A DNA stretch of 5,527 nucleotides. Source: Sulfuritalea sp. Lineage in GTDB: Bacteria; Pseudomonadota; Gammaproteobacteria; Burkholderiales; Rhodocyclaceae. The position numbers were made by a program, and so were the translations under genes. Shown here one piece after another: positions 1 to 5,527 of the stretch. The notes under the pieces are model-generated. The model was not told the DNA's origin. It saw only the letters and a program-made list of their open reading frames with translations, and did not search any database. The number at the start of each line of letters is the position of its first letter. Position 1 is the stretch's first letter. Location of the stretch: positions 1 through 5,527 of the forward strand of contig JAPLRA010000399.1 of the NCBI GenBank assembly GCA_026399445.1, written 5' to 3'.

Positions 1-1033
1 CTTTCCCACCGGTATCAAGTGGCGGACCGTGCTCGATACCCCGGCGACACAGAAGTACATTGTCTGCAATGCCGACGAGGGCGATTCCGGCACCTTCTCG
101 GACCGGCTGCTGATGGAAGGCGACCCGTTCCAGTTGCTCGAAGGCATGGCCATCGCCGGCCTCGCGGCAGGCGCCACCTTGGGCTACATCTACGTCCGCT
201 CCGAATATCCGCACGCCATCGCCGCGCTGAATGCGGCGCTCGATGGCACACGGGATTGGCTCGGCGATTTCAGGATCGAGGTGCGCAAGGGCGCCGGCTC
301 CTACGTCTGCGGCGAGGAAACCGCGCTGCTCGAAAGCCTCGAGGGCCGGCGCGGTATCGTCCGCGCCAAGCCGCCGCTGCCGGCCATCAGTGGACTGTTC
401 GGCCAGCCGACGGTAATCAACAACGTCATCACCTTTGGCAGCGTGCCGGATATCCTGGCGCGCGGTGCGGATTTCCACCACGATCTGGGCTGCGGTCGCT
501 CGCGCGGAACTCTGCCGTTCCAGCTTGCCGGCAACATCAAATATGGCGGTCTGGTCGAAGTGCCCTTCGGCCTCACGCTGCGTGAGCTGCTTTACGACTT
601 CGGCGGCGGCTCGCGCTCGGGCCGGCCGCTGCGCGCGGTGCAAGTCGGCGGGCCGCTGGGCGCCTACCTGCCGGACGCGCAGTTTGACACCGTGCTCGAC
701 TACGAAGCCTTTACGGCCCTTGGTGGCGCGGGCGCCGGACTTGGTCATGGCGGCATCGTTGCCTTCGACGATACCGTGGACATGGCGCGGCAGGCCCGCT
801 ACGCGATGAAATTCTGCGCTATCGAGTCCTGCGGGAAATGCACACCCTGTCGCATCGGTTCGACGCGCGGGGTGGAAGTCATCGACCGTATTCGCAACGG
901 GCAGGCTGACCAGATCGACCTCCTGCGCGATCTATGCGACACCATGACTCACGGCTCGCTGTGCGCCATGGGCAGCATGACGCCTATCCCGGTGTTGTCG
1001 GCACTTGAGCACTTTTCCGAGGATTTCGCATGA
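1..1033 (+). CDS. fdsB: NAD-dependent formate dehydrogenase flavoprotein (beta) subunit FdsB, 3' part
   Basis: This is the FMN- and NAD+-binding diaphorase subunit of the soluble formate dehydrogenase, homologous to NuoF of complex I. It takes electrons from FdsA and reduces NAD+ in the cytoplasm. The frame is already open at base 2 (FPTGIKW, the end of the glycine-rich FMN/NAD-binding region), so the start lies outside the window. About 343 residues are present and roughly a third of a typical FdsB is missing. Visible family blocks are KYIVCNADEGDSGTFSDR (bases 53-106), AGSYVCGEETALLESLEG, and GLFGQPTVINNV, followed by an SLBB-like segment beginning NIKYGGLVEVPFG. The C-terminal 4Fe-4S site is intact: cysteines at bases 830, 839 and 848 (SCGKCTPCRIGS) and a fourth at 962 (SLCAMG). 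The stop TGA (1031-1033) overlaps the fdsA start. NuoF itself is the alternative, but the fdsA/fdhD neighbours decide for FdsB. Confidence 0.95.
   Translation, partial: FPTGIKWRTVLDTPATQKYIVCNADEGDSGTFSDRLLMEGDPFQLLEGMAIAGLAAGATLGYIYVRSEYPHAIAALNAALDGTRDWLGDFRIEVRKGAGSYVCGEETALLESLEGRRGIVRAKPPLPAISGLFGQPTVINNVITFGSVPDILARGADFHHDLGCGRSRGTLPFQLAGNIKYGGLVEVPFGLTLRELLYDFGGGSRSGRPLRAVQVGGPLGAYLPDAQFDTVLDYEAFTALGGAGAGLGHGGIVAFDDTVDMARQARYAMKFCAIESCGKCTPCRIGSTRGVEVIDRIRNGQADQIDLLRDLCDTMTHGSLCAMGSMTPIPVLSALEHFSEDFA
1019..1023 (+). promoter_or_regulatory. Ribosome binding site of fdsA
   Basis: GAGGA lies six bases before the ATG at 1030, inside the last codons of fdsB. It supports the chosen fdsA start. 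It is the only one of the three internal operon junctions with a clear Shine-Dalgarno sequence. Confidence 0.7.
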
Positions 1034-3816
1034 ACGCGTGCGGTGAAATCGACTTCGGCACGCCGCCATCGACCGCGACAACGCTGGTCACTCTGGACAT
1101 CGACGGCCAGTCGGTCACGGTGCCGGCCGGCACCTCGCTGATGCGCGCCGCCGCCGAGGCCGGCGTGATGGTGCCCAAGCTCTGCGCCACCGATTCCCTC
1201 AAGGCTTTCGGCTCCTGCCGCCTGTGCCTGGTCGAGATCGATGGTCGGCGCGGCTACCCGGCCTCGTGCACCACCCCGGCCGAAGCCGGCATGAAGGTAC
1301 GCACCCAGTCGCCACAGTTGGCGAAGCTGCGCCGCAACGTGATGGAGCTCTATATCTCCGATCACCCGCTGGACTGCCTGACTTGCTCCGCCAATGGCAA
1401 CTGCGAGCTGCAGACCATGGCCGGCGTGGTCGGGCTGCGCGAAGTGCGCTATGGCGCGGGTGACGCAAGCCCGGGACAGAATCATTTTGCCGAGTCGACC
1501 AAAGATGAATCGAACCCCTACTTCAGCTACGACCCGGGCAAGTGCATCGTCTGCAACCGCTGCGTGCGCGCCTGCGAGGAACAGCAGGGCACGTTCGCCC
1601 TGACCATCACCGGGCGCGGCTTCGAGTCGCGCGTGACGGCGGGGCAGGGCAATAGTTTCATGGATTCGGACTGCGTCTCCTGCGGCGCCTGCGTCATTGC
1701 CTGCCCGACGGCCACCCTGATGGAAAAGACCGTCATCGACAAGGGGCAGGCCGAGCACAGCGTGACCACCACCTGCGCCTATTGCGGCGTCGGTTGCGGC
1801 TTCCGCGCCGAGATGCAGGGGACGGAGGTCGTGCGCATGGTGCCGTGGAAGGACGGCCGCGCCAACGAGGGCCATGCCTGCGTCAAGGGCCGCTTCGCCT
1901 GGGGTTACGCGACGCACCCCGACCGCGTCACGAAGCCGATGATTCGGGCGAAGATCACCGACCCGTGGCAGGAAGTGTCATGGGATGAGGCGCTGGCACA
2001 TGCGGCTTCGGAGTTTCGTCGCATCCAGAACAAGGCGGGACGCAATTCCATTGGCGCAATCGTTTCCAGCCGTTGCACCAACGAAGCGGATTACCTGGTG
2101 CAGAAGCTGGTGCGCGCGGCCTTCGGCAACAACAACGTGGACACCTGCGCCCGCGTCTGCCATTCGCCAACCGGCTACGGCCTCAAGCAGACTCTTGGCG
2201 AATCGGCGGGCACACAGACCTTCAAGTCGGTCGAGCAGGCTGACGTCATAGTCGTGATCGGCGCCAACCCCACCGACGGCCACCCGGTGTTCGCCTCGCG
2301 CCTCAAGCGCCGCGTGCGCGAGGGCGCACAACTGATCGTGATCGACCCGCGCCAGATCGATCTGGTGAATTCGCCCCACATCAAGGCCGCGCACCACCTG
2401 AAGCTGAGGCCCGGCACCAACGTCGCCGTGCTGTCCGCCATGGCGCATGTGATCGTCACCGAGGGCTTGCTCGATGAGAAGTTCGTGGCAGAACGCTGCG
2501 AAGCAAAGGCCTTTGCCGACTGGCGCGAGTTCGTCGCCCGACAGGCCAATTCGCCCGAGGCCTTGGAGGCTGCCAGCGGCGTCCCGGCCGCCGAAGTGCG
2601 CGGCGCGGCGCGGCTTTATGCCGGCGCTGCAAACGGCGCAATCTATTACGGCCTCGGCGTCACCGAGCACTCGCAGGGCTCGACCGCCGTGATCGCCATC
2701 GCCAACCTGGCCATGGCCACCGGCAATGTCGGCCGCGAGGGCGTCGGCGTCAATCCGCTGCGCGGGCAGAACAATGTGCAGGGCTCCTGCGACATGGGCA
2801 GCTTCCCGCACGAGCTGCCCGGCTATCGCCATGTCTCCGACACGCTGACCCGCGAGCTGTTCGAGCGCGACTGGGGCGTCGCAATCCAGCCCGAGCCCGG
2901 CCTGCGCATTCCAAACATGCTAGATGCGGCGCTCGATGGTTCCTTCCTCGGCCTCTACTGTCAGGGCGAGGACCCGGCACAGTCGGATCCCAACACGCAT
3001 CACGTGGTCGCCGCGTTGTCGGACATGGAGTGCGTGGTGGTGCAGGACCTCTTTCTCAACGAGACGGCGAAGTATGCCCACGTCTTCCTGCCCGGTGCCT
3101 CCTTCCTCGAAAAGGACGGCACCTTCACCAATGCCGAGCGGCGCATCTCGCGCGTGCGCCGGGTGATGCCGCCGCTGGCCGGCCTGGCCGACTGGGAAGT
3201 GACGCTGGCGCTGGCCAAGGCGCTCGGCTACGCCATCCACTATAAACACCCCGCACAGATCATGGACGAGATCGCGCGCCTGACGCCGACCTTTGCCGGC
3301 GTCAGCTACGACAAGCTGGAACGCGCCGGCAGCCTGCAATGGCCCTGCAACAACGAGGCGCCGGAGGGCACGCCGACCATGCATGTCGAAAGCTTCGTGC
3401 GCGGCAAGGGGCGCTTCCTGATCACTCAGTATGTGCCGACGGACGAAAAAGTGACGCGCCGTTTTCCGCTGCTGCTCACCACCGGCCGCGTGCTCTCGCA
3501 GTACAACGTCGGCGCGCAGACTCGCCGTACCGCCAACACCGACTTTTACGCGGCCGATCTGCTGGAGATCCATCCGCACGATGCCGAGGAGCGCGGCATC
3601 CGGGACGGCGACCGCGTCGGCATCGAGTCGCGCGCCGGCAGTACCATGCTGCCGGTGACGATTACCGAACGGGTGCAGCCGGGAGTGGTCTACACCACTT
3701 TCCACTTCCCCGAATCCGGCGCCAACGTGATTACCACCGACAACTCCGACTGGGCCACCAACTGTCCCGAGTACAAGGTCACCGCGGTGCAGGTATCGCG
3801 GCTCGTCGGCGCATGA
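1030..3816 (+). CDS. fdsA: NAD-dependent formate dehydrogenase catalytic (alpha) subunit FdsA
   Basis: This is the 928-residue catalytic subunit, which oxidises formate to CO2 at a molybdenum bis-MGD centre and sends electrons to FdsB. The N-terminal third resembles NuoG. It has a 2Fe-2S ferredoxin site (C52, C63, C66, C80), a His-Cys3 4Fe-4S site (H112, C116, C119, C125) and two CX2CX2CX3C 4Fe-4S motifs (C172/175/178/182 and C215/218/221/225). The FdhF-like part follows, with a fifth cluster (C249, C252, C256, C284), the Mo ligand in RVCHSPTGYG (C377, followed by H378), the GANPTDGHP pterin-binding block, and R578 in PLRGQNNVQG. C377, H378 and R578 match the spacing of Cys386, His387 and Arg587 as I remember them for the Rhodobacter capsulatus enzyme. 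A molybdopterin-dinucleotide-binding domain begins near residue 812 (FPLLLTTGR). The cysteine ligand indicates a non-selenocysteine enzyme. No key residue is missing and the length is normal. The start overlaps fdsB by ATGA and has a GAGGA ribosome binding site; the stop overlaps fdhD. Confidence 0.97.
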   Translation: MNACGEIDFGTPPSTATTLVTLDIDGQSVTVPAGTSLMRAAAEAGVMVPKLCATDSLKAFGSCRLCLVEIDGRRGYPASCTTPAEAGMKVRTQSPQLAKLRRNVMELYISDHPLDCLTCSANGNCELQTMAGVVGLREVRYGAGDASPGQNHFAESTKDESNPYFSYDPGKCIVCNRCVRACEEQQGTFALTITGRGFESRVTAGQGNSFMDSDCVSCGACVIACPTATLMEKTVIDKGQAEHSVTTTCAYCGVGCGFRAEMQGTEVVRMVPWKDGRANEGHACVKGRFAWGYATHPDRVTKPMIRAKITDPWQEVSWDEALAHAASEFRRIQNKAGRNSIGAIVSSRCTNEADYLVQKLVRAAFGNNNVDTCARVCHSPTGYGLKQTLGESAGTQTFKSVEQADVIVVIGANPTDGHPVFASRLKRRVREGAQLIVIDPRQIDLVNSPHIKAAHHLKLRPGTNVAVLSAMAHVIVTEGLLDEKFVAERCEAKAFADWREFVARQANSPEALEAASGVPAAEVRGAARLYAGAANGAIYYGLGVTEHSQGSTAVIAIANLAMATGNVGREGVGVNPLRGQNNVQGSCDMGSFPHELPGYRHVSDTLTRELFERDWGVAIQPEPGLRIPNMLDAALDGSFLGLYCQGEDPAQSDPNTHHVVAALSDMECVVVQDLFLNETAKYAHVFLPGASFLEKDGTFTNAERRISRVRRVMPPLAGLADWEVTLALAKALGYAIHYKHPAQIMDEIARLTPTFAGVSYDKLERAGSLQWPCNNEAPEGTPTMHVESFVRGKGRFLITQYVPTDEKVTRRFPLLLTTGRVLSQYNVGAQTRRTANTDFYAADLLEIHPHDAEERGIRDGDRVGIESRAGSTMLPVTITERVQPGVVYTTFHFPESGANVITTDNSDWATNCPEYKVTAVQVSRLVGA

Positions 3817-4604
3817 AGCCAATAGTCAGTCGGCAGGTATGGCGTGATGGCACAAGCCGGCCGGACGACCTGGCCGAAGAGACGCCGGTCGCCTTCGAGT
3901 ACAACGGCATCAGTCACGCGGTAATGCTGGCGACCCCCGCCGACCTTGAGGATTTCGCCATCGGCTTCAGCCTGTCGGAGGGCATCGTCGCGCGCCGGCA
4001 GGATATCTTCGACATCGGCATTGTCGAGGCGGACGCCGGCATCACCTTGCAACTCGAAATCGCCAGCGAGGACTTCGTCCGCCTCAAGGAGCACCGCCGC
4101 AGCCTGGCCGGGCGCACCGGCTGCGGCCTGTGTGGCGCCGAGAGCCTGGGTCAGGTAATGCGCGATCTTGCGCCGCTGCCACCGGCGGCACCGTTTCCAT
4201 TGGATGCGCTTTACGCAGGCCTGCGCCGACTGCCTGCGCTGCAAATCCTGCAACAGGCGACGGGTGCCACCCATGCTGCCTGCCGCGTCCACCGCGACGG
4301 CACGATCAGCTATGTCCGCGAGGACATCGGCCGCCACAACGCGCTGGACAAGACCCTCGGCGCGCTGGCGCGCGGTGGCGTCGCCGTTGCCGACAGCGCG
4401 CTGGTCATCACCAGTCGTGCCAGCTTCGAGATGGTGCAGAAGGCTGCGGCGCTGGGTGTTGGCACCCTCGCCGCGGTTTCCGCGCCCACTGCCCACGCGG
4501 TGCGTTTGGCGGAAAGCCTCAACGTAACCCTGATCGCATTCCTCCGCCAGGAGGCCTGTGTGATCTATACCCGAAGCAAGACCATGTTGCAACACAGCGC
4601 ATGA
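3813..4604 (+). CDS. fdhD: Formate dehydrogenase accessory sulfurtransferase FdhD (FdsC)
   Basis: This 263-residue cytoplasmic protein belongs to the FdhD family. It carries sulfur from a cysteine desulfurase to the bis-MGD cofactor, which formate dehydrogenases need for activity; in fds operons the same gene is called fdsC. Family signatures are DLAEETPVAFEYNGISHAVM near residues 21-40, ATPADLEDFAIGFSLSEGI, the sulfur-carrying CxxC pair in TGCGLCG (C104 and C107), EDIGRHNALDKTLG, and SRASFEMVQKAA. The length is close to the roughly 277 residues of E. coli FdhD. The reading frame stays open far upstream inside fdsA, but homology begins at MKPIVSRQVWRDG. The ATG at 3813 overlaps the fdsA stop in an ATGA, which sets the start. 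No good Shine-Dalgarno precedes it, so translation probably depends on ribosomes finishing fdsA. The stop overlaps the fdsD start in a second ATGA. Confidence 0.96.
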   Translation: MKPIVSRQVWRDGTSRPDDLAEETPVAFEYNGISHAVMLATPADLEDFAIGFSLSEGIVARRQDIFDIGIVEADAGITLQLEIASEDFVRLKEHRRSLAGRTGCGLCGAESLGQVMRDLAPLPPAAPFPLDALYAGLRRLPALQILQQATGATHAACRVHRDGTISYVREDIGRHNALDKTLGALARGGVAVADSALVITSRASFEMVQKAAALGVGTLAAVSAPTAHAVRLAESLNVTLIAFLRQEACVIYTRSKTMLQHSA

Positions 4605-4766
4605 ACCCCGACCCCCTGATCAAGATGGCCAACCAACCTGCGGCGCACCTGGGATCCGCGTATGCGAACGCAACTCCTGGCCACGCTGGGCGGGGCGGGC
4701 GAAGCGAAACTGAAGCCCCTGGTGCGCGACGCGATGATCGCGTTGCGTCACGCGGAGGCAGCCTGA
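4601..4766 (+). pseudogene. fdsD: Broken formate dehydrogenase delta subunit FdsD (internal out-of-frame deletion)
   Basis: FdsD is a small (about 65-80 residues) last gene of fdsGBACD operons whose product associates with the enzyme complex. Here the ATG at 4601, overlapping the fdhD stop, opens MNPDPLIKMANQ, a typical FdsD N-terminus, through base 4636. The typical C-terminus, LRRTWDPRMRTQLLATLGG and on to LVRDAMIALRHAEAA, reads from 4638 to the TGA at 4764-4766, but in another frame. One unmatched base (4637) lies between the halves. The family's middle segment (from memory, an IGxFF...EAxxxIAxH-like stretch of about 20 codons) is absent. The two parts add up to about 54 codons, so the lesion looks like a deletion of roughly 60 bases, of length 3n+2, rather than a single-base error. 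From the ATG, reading continues without a stop to 5416 in a frame antisense to the methyltransferase. A separate start at ATG 4662 could give only a 34-residue C-terminal piece. Identity of the remnant is well supported; whether it is natural or an assembly fault is open. Confidence 0.82.
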
Positions 4767-5365
4767 AGCGACGTGCCTCGTTTCCAGACCAGACATCGAT
4801 TGTTGGACGGCATGGCGCGGTCTTCGATCAATGTCAGACCAGCCGTTACGGCCAGAGCATCGACGGCTTCAAAATTGCGTATGCCTTGGTGCAAGCCGCG
4901 TTCCTTGAGCGATGCGTCAAAGGCGGCGTTGCTCTCGCTGGTGAAGCGGCCCGCATAATTGAAAGGGCCATAGATGGCCAGCACGGCGTCGCCGGTCATT
5001 ACCTCGGGCAGGCGGGCGAACGCACGCTCGACCTCGGCCCAGCTCATGATGTGCAAGGTGTTGGCGCTGAAAATTGCGTCATAGCGCTGCGTCGGCCATT
5101 CCTCGTTGACGTGGAGTTCGAGCGGGGTCGGCGTATTGGGCAACTTCGCTTCGTCCAGCCAGGCATGGATACCGGCCAGGTTCCCTCGCTGTTCCGAGGT
5201 CTGCCAGTTCAGATGGCGCAGCGCTGCGGCAAAGAAAATCGCGTGCTGACCGGTGCCGCTGCCGATTTCCAGCACACTACGGCGATCCGCGAAATGATCG
5301 CGCAACGCCGCAAGAATCGGCTCGCGGTTGCGCGCACAGGAGGGCGCATCCGGCTTCTCCCGCAT
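4748..5365 (-). CDS. DUF938 family SAM-dependent methyltransferase
   Basis: This 205-residue protein is a class I Rossmann-fold methyltransferase of the DUF938 family (related to human METTL26); its substrate is unknown. The SAM-binding motif I is VLEIGSGTGQHA at residues 31-42, preceded by the family's ARNREPILAAL (11-21). Later family blocks are YDAIFSANTLHIMSW, YGPFNYAGRFTSESNAAFD and the C-terminal MPSNNRCLVWKR. No signal peptide or membrane segment is seen, so it should be cytosolic. The ATG at 5365-5363 is chosen because AGGTGAG lies eight bases upstream; a TTG one codon earlier (5368) is possible and would add one residue. It converges with the fds operon: its TGA (4750-4748) lies within the fdsD remnant, giving a 19-base tail-to-tail overlap. 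Nothing suggests a role in formate metabolism. Confidence 0.92.
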   Translation of the reverse strand: MREKPDAPSCARNREPILAALRDHFADRRSVLEIGSGTGQHAIFFAAALRHLNWQTSEQRGNLAGIHAWLDEAKLPNTPTPLELHVNEEWPTQRYDAIFSANTLHIMSWAEVERAFARLPEVMTGDAVLAIYGPFNYAGRFTSESNAAFDASLKERGLHQGIRNFEAVDALAVTAGLTLIEDRAMPSNNRCLVWKRGTSLQAASA

Positions 5366-5373
5366 CAATTCGT

Positions 5374-5380
5374 CTCACCT
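5374..5380 (-). promoter_or_regulatory. Ribosome binding site of the DUF938 methyltransferase gene
   Basis: On the minus strand AGGTGAG lies eight bases before the ATG at 5365 (five before the alternative TTG at 5368). The spacing favours the ATG as start. Confidence 0.65.
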
Positions 5381-5527
5381 CGCAGACAAGTGTGTGCCAA
5401 GTCCATTTCAGCCTGAATATCGCTGCGGCAATCGACCACGCGTGCCGTCTCCATTTGCTATCCTGCACGCAACATACCAGAATCGCCAACGCGGCCAATT
5501 GGGGTAACTACCTAGAGGCACGCAGGC
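5381..5527. other. Upstream intergenic region of the methyltransferase gene, no gene seen
   Basis: These bases look non-coding and somewhat less GC-rich than the genes to the left. A perfect eight-base palindrome, CCAATTGG, lies at 5495-5502, and the stretch GGGTAACTACCTAGAGG follows at 5502-5518. Neither can be tied to a regulator from this window. The region presumably holds the promoter of the methyltransferase gene and perhaps of a gene beyond the right edge, but I found no convincing -35/-10 pair on either strand. Confidence 0.4.

Noticed and set aside
949..1917. Long minus-strand open frame of 322 codons opposite the end of fdsB and the start of fdsA
   Set aside because: It lies antisense to strongly recognised genes, has Ala/Gly/His/Arg-rich composition and no recognisable motif. 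High GC leaves such frames open by chance.
2920..4595. Two minus-strand frames of about 300 codons (2920-3822 and 3690-4595) opposite fdsA and fdhD
   Set aside because: Both are shadows of well-supported coding frames and have no recognisable domain.
4755..4783. Possible terminator at the convergent junction: GAGGCA (4755-4760) with TGCCTC (4774-4779), or AAGCGA (4766-4771) with TCGTTT (4778-4783)
   Set aside because: Both stems are only six pairs, the second needs a G-T pair, they exclude each other, and neither is followed by a run of T on either strand.
5385..5400. Minus-strand TTGGCACACACTTGT resembling a sigma-54 -24/-12 promoter
   Set aside because: The GG and GT (in place of the usual GC) are nine bases apart instead of ten, and the site would leave almost no leader before the ribosome binding site.
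5277..5498. Minus-strand 73-codon frame overlapping the methyltransferase start and leader
   Set aside because: It overlaps the conserved N-terminus of the methyltransferase in another frame, has no recognisable motif and no convincing ribosome binding site.
5495..5518. CCAATTGG palindrome and GGGTAACTACCTAGAGG as a possible regulator binding site near the right edge
   Set aside because: A single short palindrome can occur by chance, the second stretch is not clearly symmetrical, and the gene it would control is not visible.

Overview
This 5,527-base, GC-rich window carries most of an operon for a soluble, NAD+-dependent molybdenum formate dehydrogenase of the FdsGBACD type, followed by a convergent methyltransferase gene. 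The gene order fdsB-fdsA-fdsC(fdhD)-fdsD, the tight packing, the high GC and the style of the DUF938 protein suggest a proteobacterium. A betaproteobacterium (Rhodocyclales or Burkholderiales-like) is the best guess, but that rests on family resemblance and is not proven by the window.

Layout. Bases 1-1033 are the 3' part of fdsB, the NuoF-like flavin/NAD+ subunit, which enters from the left edge. Bases 1030-3816 are a complete fdsA, the catalytic bis-MGD subunit, with sites for five iron-sulfur clusters and the catalytic Cys-His pair. Bases 3813-4604 are fdhD/fdsC, the sulfurtransferase that makes the molybdenum cofactor active. Each of these junctions, and the next one, is a four-base ATGA start-stop overlap, so the genes are probably translationally coupled. 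Bases 4601-4766 hold fdsD, the small last gene of the operon. Here it is broken: its first 12 codons and its last roughly 42 codons are recognisable but lie in different frames, and about 20 codons between them are missing. On the minus strand, 5365-4748 encodes a DUF938 SAM-dependent methyltransferase whose 3' end overlaps the fdsD remnant by 19 bases. Bases 5366-5527 hold its ribosome binding site and an apparently non-coding leader.

How the parts work together. Formate is oxidised at the Mo site of FdsA. Electrons pass through the FdsA clusters and the FdsB cluster to FMN, and then to NAD+. FdhD transfers sulfur to the Mo cofactor before it is inserted into FdsA. FdsD is known from related operons as a small accessory subunit. 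fdsG (the NuoE-like subunit) would be expected upstream, outside the window.

The most notable observation is the internal out-of-frame deletion in fdsD next to otherwise intact-looking fds genes. It raises the question of whether this formate dehydrogenase is still functional, can do without FdsD, or is supplied with it from elsewhere. No mobile element, CRISPR array, tRNA, rRNA or unfamiliar multi-gene system was found.
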